NCBI GenBank assembly: GCA_017458865.1
Contig: JAFSZW010000088.1
Location: 1-24,265 of the forward strand
DNA: 24,265 bases
Origin: Clostridia bacterium
GTDB taxonomy: Bacteria; Bacillota; Clostridia; Christensenellales; Aristaeellaceae
Direction of reading: 5' to 3'
Shown here: positions 7,387-14,444 of the stretch, piece by piece
Numbering within the stretch: the first letter of the stretch is position 1
Layout: each line of letters opens with the position of its first letter
Position numbers and translations under genes: made by a program
Notes under the pieces: model-generated
Told to the model about the DNA's origin: nothing
The model's input: only the letters and a program-made list of their open reading frames with translations
Databases searched by the model: none

Positions 7387-8342
7387 CTCTTTCTGGGGTC
7401 CAGCGCTTCGCCGAGACCGTCGCCGATAAAGTGCAGGCTGAGCATCGTCAGGCTGATGGCCATGACCGGCCAGACCATCTGCATCGGGTAAAGCATGATC
7501 AGTGCGCGGGCATCATTGGCCATAGTGCCCCAGCTGGCCATGGGAATGGATATGCCGATGCCGACGAAGGCGAGGAATGCCTCGGTGAAGATGGCATCCG
7601 GCACCATGAGTGTCGTATTGACAATGATCGGTCCCATGCAGTTGATGATCAGGTGGCGGAACAGGATCCTCGGACGGCTTGCGCCAATAACAAACGCCGC
7701 CTGTGCAAACTCCTGCTCCTTGAGCGACAGAACCTGCGCCCTGACCTGTCTGGCCATGCCTACCCAGCTGCTGATACAGATGGCCAGGAGGACGGAAAAG
7801 ATATTGGAACCGAAAATCAGCATGATCAGAATAACATAAAGCAGCGTCGGCACCGAATACAGAATGTCGACCAGACGCATGAGCAGCATGTCGAGGCGCC
7901 CGCCGATATACCCGCAGATACCGCCGTAGATGACGCCAATCAGGAGGTTCAAAAATGCCGCCGCAAAACCGACTGCCAGCGAAATCCGCGCGCCGTACAT
8001 GACGCGGACGAAGATATCCCGCCCGAACTTGTCCGTTCCAAACAGATGCTGCAGGGAGCTTGGCGCATTTCTCGCCATCATGTCCTGTCCGTCATAGGTA
8101 TAGGGCGAGAAGATCGGGACAAAGATTGCCGCGAGGATCATGATCAGAATGAAAACAAGGGACACCAGTGCAAGCTTGTTCTTCCTGAACTGTCCCCACG
8201 CATCCTGCAGATACGTCTTGCTCTGCATGGCGACAAACTCGCTGTCCTTCTCGTCATCGCTGAGTTTTGAAAACCACTCATCCGGTATCTGCTCTGCCGG
8301 AATGGACAGCACTGAGGCACACTTTTCCATATAGTCTTTCAA
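7383..8342 (-). CDS. oppC: Oligopeptide/dipeptide ABC transporter permease, OppC/DppC type
   Basis: An inner-membrane permease subunit of 319 residues. A long cytoplasmic N-terminus (about 60 residues) leads to the first membrane segment (LVSLVFILIMILAAIFVPIF), followed by the OppC hallmark HLFGTDKFGRDIFVRVMYGARISLAVG and about five more hydrophobic segments. The EAA loop that contacts the ATPases is EQEFAQAAFVIGASRPRILFRHLI. The first codon is TTG at 8342, supported by a well-spaced TTAGGAGGG; the first in-frame ATG, four codons later, would be too far from it. It lies 11 bases after oppB and overlaps oppD by 4 bases. Confidence 0.95.
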   Translation of the reverse strand: MKDYMEKCASVLSIPAEQIPDEWFSKLSDDEKDSEFVAMQSKTYLQDAWGQFRKNKLALVSLVFILIMILAAIFVPIFSPYTYDGQDMMARNAPSSLQHLFGTDKFGRDIFVRVMYGARISLAVGFAAAFLNLLIGVIYGGICGYIGGRLDMLLMRLVDILYSVPTLLYVILIMLIFGSNIFSVLLAICISSWVGMARQVRAQVLSLKEQEFAQAAFVIGASRPRILFRHLIINCMGPIIVNTTLMVPDAIFTEAFLAFVGIGISIPMASWGTMANDARALIMLYPMQMVWPVMAISLTMLSLHFIGDGLGEALDPRKR

Positions 8343-8353
8343 GCCTGTCCCTC

Positions 8354-9274
8354 CTAACTGAGCCGGATTCGCGGATCAATTGCCGCGGTGATGAGATCCG
8401 TGAGGATGTTTGCGATAATGATAAAGGAACCGTAGAAAATGGTAAGCGCCATAATCAGCGTATAGTCCCGGTTGGAGACGCTCGTCACAAACTCCGCGCC
8501 GATGCCCGGCACCGAGAAGAGCGTTTCAATGACAAATGATCCGGTCAAAAGCGTTGCAATCAGCGGACCTGCATAGGTGATGACCGGAATCAGCGCATTC
8601 TTGAGCGCATGCCCGACAATAACCCTGAGTTCCGGGGTTCCCTTGCTCCTTGCCAGCACCATGTAATCCTGCCGCATGACCTCAAGCAGGCTGCTCCTGA
8701 CCAGGCGCGCAATCATGGCAATCGGTGCCAGTGCAAGCGCAACACCCGGCATGATGTAGTGCCGCCAGGATGACAGGCCGATAATCGGCAGCCAGTTCAG
8801 AATCACGCCAAACACGAGCATCATGAGCAGCGCCAGTAGGAAGCTGGGAACGCTCACGCCAATGGTCGACAGCACGGCGACAAAGCCATTCACCCAGCGA
8901 TGCTTTGTGAATGCCGAAATCGTCCCCAGCAGGATGCCCACCGTCATGGCAATGACAAAGGCGACCATGCCGAGAGAAGCGGTTGCCCCTATCCCCTTTG
9001 AGATGATGTCCGTCACCTCACGTCCCTTTCGGTTGAGCGATGTGCCGAAATCTCCATGAGCCGCATTCTTGAGATATGTCATATACTGAACATACAGCGG
9101 CTGATCCAGGCCGTATTTGGCAATCAGCTTTTCCTTGACGGCTGCCGGCAGTTTGCTGGTTTCGCCCGCAAACGGTGAGCCGGGGATGATGTGCATCAGG
9201 AAAAAAGTAATGGTTGCGAGTGCCAGCAGTGTAACTGCGCCGATCAGCAATCGCTTGATGATGTATCTGCCCAT
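8354..9274 (-). CDS. oppB: Oligopeptide/dipeptide ABC transporter permease, OppB/DppB type
   Basis: The partner permease, 306 residues, six predicted membrane segments. It begins MGRYIIKRLLIGAVTLLALATITFFLMHIIPGSPF, the typical OppB/DppB start with the conserved IPGDPF-like motif, and later has the EAA loop VMRQDYMVLARSKGTPELRVIVGHALKNALIPV and FSVPGIG. The start overlaps the end of the S9 peptidase gene by 31 bases, and its own GGAGGT lies inside that gene, so expression is tied to the peptidase. With OppC it forms the membrane channel. Confidence 0.95.
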   Translation of the reverse strand: MGRYIIKRLLIGAVTLLALATITFFLMHIIPGSPFAGETSKLPAAVKEKLIAKYGLDQPLYVQYMTYLKNAAHGDFGTSLNRKGREVTDIISKGIGATASLGMVAFVIAMTVGILLGTISAFTKHRWVNGFVAVLSTIGVSVPSFLLALLMMLVFGVILNWLPIIGLSSWRHYIMPGVALALAPIAMIARLVRSSLLEVMRQDYMVLARSKGTPELRVIVGHALKNALIPVITYAGPLIATLLTGSFVIETLFSVPGIGAEFVTSVSNRDYTLIMALTIFYGSFIIIANILTDLITAAIDPRIRLS

Positions 9275-11256
9275 GCAGCACCTCCGGTTTTATCCTGATT
9301 CAGGGGATGCAGATATTTCTCAAACCAGTCCGAGATCTCTTTCAGTCTGCGAAGTCGGTGTCTGGGCTTGCCGGAACGGGAAAGCGAATGATTCTCCCCT
9401 TCAAACAGACACATGCGTGTCGGGACACCGAAGTATTTCATGGCTGCGAACATTTCAAGGCCCTGGTCAACCGTACAGTTGTAATCACACAGCGAATGGA
9501 TGAAGAGAATCGGCGTTTTTGCATTCATCGCATACTTGAGCGGTGACTGCTCCCACATCTTCTCCATATCCGTCCAGGGATCCGCAGCCATTTCATTTTT
9601 GTCAAATGTGACGCCGATCTCACTGGTGCCAAAGTCCGAAACCCAGTTGGAAATGCTGCGCTGGGAGGCAATCGCCGCAAACCTATCCGTGTGCCCCTCA
9701 ATCCAGTTGCACATAAACCCGCCGTATGAGCCGCCGCAGGCCGCGAGACGCGCTGGATCCGCATCCAGATACAGGCTAAGCGCGTGGTCAAGGAAGGCCA
9801 TCAGGTCCTCGTAATCAACGGTCCCGTAGCGGCCTCTCAGATCCGCAAACGCCTCACCATACCCCTCACTGCCTCTCGGGTTGCAGAAAAAGACATAGTA
9901 GCCCATGGCGCACAGCATCTGCATCTCATGGTTGAAGGCATCGCCATACGTGCACCGGGGTCCGCCATGGATTTCAAGTACTGCGGGATGTCTGCCGGTG
10001 CCCTCAGGAATCAGTGCCCAGCCATCCACAGTATCCCCGGCCGTATTCACAAAAGGAATATAGACCGGCTTTGCAATCCGGTACCGCTCGGTGTATGCCT
10101 GGTTTGCCCGGGTCGCCTGCCGGATGGGACCGTCGCCTGCCTGCAGGTAAATATCAGCCGGACCGCCAGATGTAATACCGGCAAATACGAGCAGTCCCGG
10201 TCTCCCATCAAATGCGGCCACCGAGCCATCCGCCCATTCCGTCTCGCGGAGCACATCATCCGGTCCCAGACGGCACAGAATGGTTTTTGCACGCTTCTGA
10301 GCCGTAAAGATGAGCTCATCATTGACCAGTTTCATGGATGTACCGCGGCCATACAGGACATCTGTCAGCAGCCCGGAGCCAGGGGCATACGGGAGCGATG
10401 CCGCAAGCCGCATCGTGCCCGTTGTAAGGTCCAGGCGGTACACATTCGGCATTTGGGACATGCCCCATACAGCCATGTCCGACATGACCAGAACGGCCCC
10501 ATTATCGGTCAGGAACGCGTTATCCACGCGATACCTGTCCCGCTCCACAAGTTCCCGGAACGTTCCCGTCATCGGGTCAATCAACATCGCCACGCCGAAA
10601 TTGCTGATCACATCCGTATACGCATGTCCGGTGCAGATCACCTGTCCATCCCGGACATCCACGGTCTGCACATCCATATCGCGTGGCGTCAGTTTCGTGA
10701 GGGTGTCCGAATCAGGCAGATAAAGATACAGTGCATTCCGGATACCGGAAACATAAGTATCTCCATTTGCCCAGTACGGGCATTCCTCAAGCACATGATA
10801 ATCCTTCTCGTCCTCGCGTTCCTCATCCGTCGCACTGTCCGGCAGCGCGTTCAGATTCTCTCTTACCGTCAGCAGATACCGGTTGCTGCCAAGAGGGAAA
10901 ATCCCTGTGACTGTTCTGGGCACCTCAAAAGCGCGCACTGCTTCCCCGCCGCTCAGCCGGATGCGGTAAAAGACAGTCTTCTCCCGTCCCTTTTCCGGTT
11001 CATCCGCCTTGCCGCGGCTGCTTTCAAAGATCAGGGTATTCTCGTCATCAAAGGCAAAGATCCCCTCTTTTCCGGACCCTGTCAGCCGGCAGGTCTCACA
11101 TGTCTCATTATCGAGCAGATAAAGATAATGCCTGTACCCGTTCTCCTTAACATCCGAATCCGTCCATTTGAACACTGTCCGGCTGCCGTTTTGACTGAGT
11201 ACGGGATTTGACAGAAAATGCAGTTCACAGAGTGATGCAGCGCTCAGCTTTTCCAT
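9244..11256 (-). CDS. S9 family peptidase (acylaminoacyl-peptidase / prolyl oligopeptidase type)
   Basis: A 670-residue serine peptidase without a signal peptide, so cytosolic. Residues 1 to about 400 are the beta-propeller that limits access to small peptides. The C-terminal alpha/beta-hydrolase domain begins near 420 and holds HGGPRCTYG, NPRGSEGYG, the nucleophile motif GGSYGG with Ser510, Asp591 (HSLCDYN) and His623 (GENHSLSRSG), a complete S9C-type triad. Members remove acylated or free N-terminal residues from short peptides, or act as oligopeptidases. It sits between oppA and oppB in the same transcript and overlaps oppB, which strongly suggests that it digests peptides brought in by this transporter. 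The ATG at 11256 has TAGGAG upstream. The exact specificity is not visible. Confidence 0.93.
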   Translation of the reverse strand: MEKLSAASLCELHFLSNPVLSQNGSRTVFKWTDSDVKENGYRHYLYLLDNETCETCRLTGSGKEGIFAFDDENTLIFESSRGKADEPEKGREKTVFYRIRLSGGEAVRAFEVPRTVTGIFPLGSNRYLLTVRENLNALPDSATDEEREDEKDYHVLEECPYWANGDTYVSGIRNALYLYLPDSDTLTKLTPRDMDVQTVDVRDGQVICTGHAYTDVISNFGVAMLIDPMTGTFRELVERDRYRVDNAFLTDNGAVLVMSDMAVWGMSQMPNVYRLDLTTGTMRLAASLPYAPGSGLLTDVLYGRGTSMKLVNDELIFTAQKRAKTILCRLGPDDVLRETEWADGSVAAFDGRPGLLVFAGITSGGPADIYLQAGDGPIRQATRANQAYTERYRIAKPVYIPFVNTAGDTVDGWALIPEGTGRHPAVLEIHGGPRCTYGDAFNHEMQMLCAMGYYVFFCNPRGSEGYGEAFADLRGRYGTVDYEDLMAFLDHALSLYLDADPARLAACGGSYGGFMCNWIEGHTDRFAAIASQRSISNWVSDFGTSEIGVTFDKNEMAADPWTDMEKMWEQSPLKYAMNAKTPILFIHSLCDYNCTVDQGLEMFAAMKYFGVPTRMCLFEGENHSLSRSGKPRHRLRRLKEISDWFEKYLHPLNQDKTGGAAWADTSSSDC

Positions 11257-11273
11257 TTGTCCAGCTCCTATAC

Positions 11274-11307
11274 AAAAACCGGGAAGTGCAAAGCCCGCAC
11301 TTCCCGG
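11274..11307 (-). terminator. Intrinsic terminator-like hairpin between oppA and the S9 gene
   Basis: Minus strand: CCGGGAAGTGC, seven-base loop, GCACTTCCCGG, then TTTTTG. An 11-bp GC-rich stem followed by five Ts is a good intrinsic terminator. No separate promoter for the downstream genes is evident, so it probably acts as a partial terminator or 3'-end protector that makes oppA mRNA more abundant than the permease mRNA. Confidence 0.75.
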
Positions 11308-11326
11308 ATAGTTGAGTGTGAAATAA

Positions 11327-12943
11327 TTACTCGATAACGACAGTGTTGAAGTTGACAGTGCCGCCGAGAGAACGGTAACCGCTCACACCGGATTTCACGA
11401 GAACCGGGTTGCTGTAGTTAAACAGCGGGATGACATAGCAGTTCTCCTTGTAGAGATAGTCCTCAGCATCATGCAGCGCCGTGTAATACGCAGTCATGTC
11501 GGTGAGATTGCCGGCATCCTTAACCTTCTGGTTAAAGACCGGATCGTCGACCGCCGCAACAACCTGCATATTAGTCGTCCACAGGTCAAGATACTGCTTG
11601 GCATCATCAGAGGTAGTATAGCCATAACGGGAGATTTCAAAATCGCCTGCATCCAGCTGATCGTAGAATACGCCAGCCTCAACAGCATCGAAATCAACGC
11701 TCAGGCCAACAGCCTGCCACATTGCCTGCAGCATGGTCGCCACATCGCCGTGCACGCCGTTGTTTGAATACTTATAGGTGATATGCAGCGGATTGGACTC
11801 ATCATATCCCTCAGCCGCAAGCAGTGCCTTTGCCTGATCCGGATCATAATCATAGGCAATGCCCTGGGCATCTGCCTCAGCGCGGAAATCGCCTTCCACG
11901 CCGGCAACACCGGTCGGTACATAGCCGTAGAGCGGCGGATACAGCAGCGCGCCGCCAAGTACATCAACCACAGCATTGCGGTCAATGGCCAGCGCAAGCG
12001 CACGGCGGAGATTTACGTTCTTTGCCCACTCAGGACCGGTGGAACCGGAGTTGATGGCCAGGAAGTAGTTGGAGCACTGGGGCATGAGCCAGAGATTGTC
12101 GGTTCCCTGATAGGTCATCGCCGTCTCACTGGTGGGATCCATGGCAATATCAATCTCGCCACTGCGGAAAGCCATATCCTGAGCGGCGGCATCCGTCATG
12201 ACCACGTACTCAATATCGGAAAGAGTAACGCTGTCAGCGTTTACATAGCTCGGGTTCTTGGTCAGCGTAGCGCCCTCGCTTTCGCTGCACCAGGTCAGCA
12301 TGAAGGGACCGCTCGCCGGATAACCTGCCTCATAAGCCCAGAGAGAAGCATGCTGCGGTGCAAAGTCCTCACGCACAGGCAGCCACACATTGGCGGCCAT
12401 GAGCTTGGTCAGATACGGCAGAGGCGTGCTCAGGGTGATCTCAAGTGTCTTGTCATCCAGGGCCTTGAAACCGACGCCGCTGTGATCTTCCTTCGTGCAG
12501 TCAAAGTCCTCACCGGCCTCAAGCGCTTTTTCGTTGTACTGCTTTGCGCCTGCGACATATGTCACCATATCATAAACTGCCCACGCATTGTCTGCACCAT
12601 AGGAAAGCGCACGCAGGTAGGAATAGACGAAGTCATTTGCCGTAACAGGAACACCATCCGACCAGACTGCATCGTCCCTGATCTTGAACGTGTAAACCAG
12701 ACCATCATCAGAGATGGTATAATCAGCACAGAGATCATTCACCGGATTGTTATCCTCATCCTTTGTGAACATACCGGCATAGATATGCGAAATGACGTAG
12801 TTATTGACAACCTCAGTGTTCAGCCCCGGATCCAGTGTCGAGAACTGAGAGCCGATCGCAACACGAATTGCCTCCTCAGCCAGCGAAGCTGCGCAGAGGA
12901 AAACAAGCATCGTGCCAAGGAGTACACATAAAACCTTTTTCAT
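11327..12943 (-). CDS. oppA: Peptide ABC transporter substrate-binding protein (SBP_bac_5 family, OppA-like)
   Basis: The extracellular peptide receptor of the importer, 538 residues, normal for OppA. A signal peptide (MKKVLCVLLGTMLVFLCAASLA) is followed by mature sequence EEAIRVAIGSQFSTLDPGLNTEVV and the family pattern LCADYTISDDGLVYTFKIRDDAVWSDGVPVTANDFVYSYLRAL. Notably, the sequence around the only early cysteines does not fit a lipobox (VFLC), and SLA-EE fits an ordinary signal peptidase site, so it may be secreted or held in some other way. The start at 12943 is supported by GGAGG and the signal peptide; a 32-codon in-frame extension to 13039 overlaps the promoter region and is rejected. 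First gene of the cluster, with its own strong promoter and a terminator-like hairpin behind it. Confidence 0.93.
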   Translation of the reverse strand: MKKVLCVLLGTMLVFLCAASLAEEAIRVAIGSQFSTLDPGLNTEVVNNYVISHIYAGMFTKDEDNNPVNDLCADYTISDDGLVYTFKIRDDAVWSDGVPVTANDFVYSYLRALSYGADNAWAVYDMVTYVAGAKQYNEKALEAGEDFDCTKEDHSGVGFKALDDKTLEITLSTPLPYLTKLMAANVWLPVREDFAPQHASLWAYEAGYPASGPFMLTWCSESEGATLTKNPSYVNADSVTLSDIEYVVMTDAAAQDMAFRSGEIDIAMDPTSETAMTYQGTDNLWLMPQCSNYFLAINSGSTGPEWAKNVNLRRALALAIDRNAVVDVLGGALLYPPLYGYVPTGVAGVEGDFRAEADAQGIAYDYDPDQAKALLAAEGYDESNPLHITYKYSNNGVHGDVATMLQAMWQAVGLSVDFDAVEAGVFYDQLDAGDFEISRYGYTTSDDAKQYLDLWTTNMQVVAAVDDPVFNQKVKDAGNLTDMTAYYTALHDAEDYLYKENCYVIPLFNYSNPVLVKSGVSGYRSLGGTVNFNTVVIE

Positions 12944-13023
12944 GAAACAAAACCTCCATTGTTTATTCCGGCTTTTATCATCCATCCGGAGACAAAAATA
13001 AAAGCAAGATGCGGAATAATTGC

Positions 13024-13052
13024 ATTTTATGCACTTCATTGTCTGTTGTCAA
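13024..13052 (-). promoter_or_regulatory. Promoter of the opp cluster
   Basis: Minus strand TTGACA (13052-13047), 17 bases, TAAAAT (13029-13024): one mismatch to consensus with ideal spacing. Transcription would start near 13017, giving a leader of about 75 bases before oppA with no obvious riboswitch. It is the only clear promoter for the whole opp cluster. Confidence 0.8.
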
Positions 13053-13191
13053 TCCCTATATGAAGGATGCGCATGATTTTCCTGCATTTTTTGTCTCCTG
13101 TCCTGTCAGTTTTCAGACATTCTGCATGAAATCTGCAAGGGATGCCATCACAATGCAAAGATCCTTCTTTCCCTGGACACGGTACTTTCGC

Positions 13192-13215
13192 AAAAAAAGC
13201 ACGATTTTCGTGCTT
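13192..13215 (-). terminator. Minus-strand intrinsic terminator with no obvious upstream gene
   Basis: On the minus strand AAGCACGA, loop AAA, TCGTGCTT is followed by five further Ts, an 8-bp stem with a run of seven Ts in all. No minus-strand gene lies upstream for more than 3 kb, so it may stop antisense or divergent transcription from running into the opp promoter, or end a very short RNA. In the plus direction the tail is only TTGTTT. Confidence 0.5.
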
Positions 13216-13243
13216 GTTTGGAGCCCTTCTCATCAATTATAAT
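13214..13243 (+). promoter_or_regulatory. Promoter for the MBL-fold hydrolase gene
   Basis: TTGTTT at 13214-13219 and TATAAT at 13238-13243 with an 18-base spacer; start of transcription near 13250, about 78 bases before the gene. The -10 is perfect, the -35 moderate. The same bases also read TATAAT on the minus strand. Confidence 0.55.
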
Positions 13244-13327
13244 GAATCATACTCAGATTCCCGTTCAGCCGACTCAGCCTGATACGGCAGGGCAGCTGAC
13301 TGTCGACAATGCAAAAGGAGGTCCCCT

Positions 13328-14167
13328 ATGAGTTTTCGCTGCACACCGCCGCCAAAGGATCCTGTAAGAACACTTGCTACGGAGCCATGGAAACTGGCTG
13401 TTTCCGCCTTTCAGGTGTCACCCCGCACATGGTATGTTTCCGGTCAGACATGGGTTGGTGCATACCTGATTGATACTGGAAGCGGATGCATTCTGATCGA
13501 TACAGCCATTCCGGAGAGTCTGTACATGCTGGTGAATGCCATCTACCAGAGCGGGCATACGCCGTCCGACATCAGGATGATCCTGCTCAGCCACGCGCAT
13601 TTTGACCACATTGGTGCAGCCGCCGCGCTGAAGGCGCTGACAGGTGCGCCCATCTACATGTCTGAGGAGGATACCCGGTTTATGGCCGAGTGTCCGGATG
13701 AAACCCTGGTTCTTGATCCGGACAGCCATCCGCAGCTTTTCACGGTGGATAAATTCTACCATAATGATACGCCCATCCGTCTTGGTGATATTGAGATCCG
13801 GACGCTCCTGACCCCTGGCCATACCATTGGCTGCACCAGTTTCTTCTGGCAGGAAACCAACCCGGTAAACGGCGAGCGCTACACCGTTGCCATGCACGGC
13901 GGTGTTGGTGCCAACACCATGAATGATAATTATTATGCCAAATCCAAAGGCCTTACGCCGGACCTGCGGGACCGCTTCCTGGCGGATGAACCAAAAGTCG
14001 GTGCCATCCACGTGGACATCGCGCTGCCAAGCCATCCGAACCAGATCGAAATTCTCGACAAAGCCGGACAGTACACCCATGAATCCCAGCCCTATCTGGA
14101 CAGCACCATCTGGGCAGATTTCATGCATGAGCGTGTCCGTCAGGTCAAGGCCCTTATGAAGGACTGA
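13328..14167 (+). CDS. Metallo-beta-lactamase-fold hydrolase resembling subclass B3
   Basis: A 279-residue zinc hydrolase of the MBL fold. The zinc site is complete: His89-x-His91-x-Asp93-His94 (SHAHFDHIG), His165 in LTPGHTIGCTSFFW, and His236 in LPSHPNQIEIL. The layout, with WYVSGQTWVGAYLIDTGSGCILIDTA at the start and S-H-P followed by an acidic/leucine stretch near the end, resembles subclass B3 beta-lactamases and their non-lactamase relatives. No signal peptide is visible, whereas B3 beta-lactamases are exported, so a cytosolic hydrolase with another substrate is as likely as a lactamase. ATG preceded by AAAGGAGG. Own promoter upstream; no terminator is seen before the enolase promoter. 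Confidence 0.9.
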   Translation: MSFRCTPPPKDPVRTLATEPWKLAVSAFQVSPRTWYVSGQTWVGAYLIDTGSGCILIDTAIPESLYMLVNAIYQSGHTPSDIRMILLSHAHFDHIGAAAALKALTGAPIYMSEEDTRFMAECPDETLVLDPDSHPQLFTVDKFYHNDTPIRLGDIEIRTLLTPGHTIGCTSFFWQETNPVNGERYTVAMHGGVGANTMNDNYYAKSKGLTPDLRDRFLADEPKVGAIHVDIALPSHPNQIEILDKAGQYTHESQPYLDSTIWADFMHERVRQVKALMKD

Positions 14168-14327
14168 CCAGGAAAGCGGCTATCTGCCCCATTCGCACGC
14201 AAAACAACTGATGGCAACCATGGGTGTGGATGACATGATCTGCGCAGAAAAGCTTTGGCCCTGTTTGCCGGATATCAACATTCAGTACGGATATCGCCGA
14301 ATATCAGGCTTTTTTCCCCTCGGTTTA

Positions 14328-14356
14328 TTGACAATCTATTGCCTTCAATTTATAAT
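14328..14356 (+). promoter_or_regulatory. Consensus promoter of enolase
   Basis: Perfect TTGACA (14328-14333), exactly 17 bases, perfect TATAAT (14351-14356). Transcription should start near 14363, giving a leader of about 80 bases. Such a promoter fits a highly expressed glycolytic gene. Confidence 0.9.
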
Positions 14357-14390
14357 GATGCCGTTGCTGATGCAACCTCTCCATGAGAGA

Positions 14391-14421
14391 GACTGTTTAC
14401 AGACAAAGACCGTTTACGGTC
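14391..14421 (+). repeat. Two tandem imperfect copies of a 14-base palindromic motif in the enolase leader
   Basis: GACTGTTTACAGAC (14391-14404) and GACCGTTTACGGTC (14408-14421) lie 3 bases apart. The second is a perfect inverted repeat; the first is partly one. They are between the transcription start and the ribosome binding site, so they could form a small RNA hairpin or be a protein-binding operator. Function inferred only. Confidence 0.5.
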
Positions 14422-14444
14422 GACAATACAAGGAGGAGATTCCC

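Larger units (their letters stand above)
13053..13327. other. Divergent intergenic region between opp and MBL genes
   Basis: Together with the oppA leader this 384-base gap (12944-13327) carries no credible gene. It holds the opp promoter, a small hairpin with T-run on the minus strand (13192-13215), and a plus-strand promoter (13214-13243). The short frames across it lack ribosome binding sites and family resemblance. Confidence 0.6.

Noticed and set aside
9784..11211. A 475-codon open frame antisense to the S9 peptidase.
   Set aside because: The sense strand carries a complete catalytic triad and propeller; the antisense product is rich in His/Arg/Ile without recognisable motifs.
11783..12931. 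A 382-codon open frame antisense to oppA.
   Set aside because: Same reasoning: oppA on the minus strand is well supported and the opposite frame has no start signal or family resemblance.
14211..14444. A 78-codon N-terminal extension of enolase.
   Set aside because: It begins upstream of a perfect promoter, and enolase is full length from 14445, where AAGGAGGAG is well placed.
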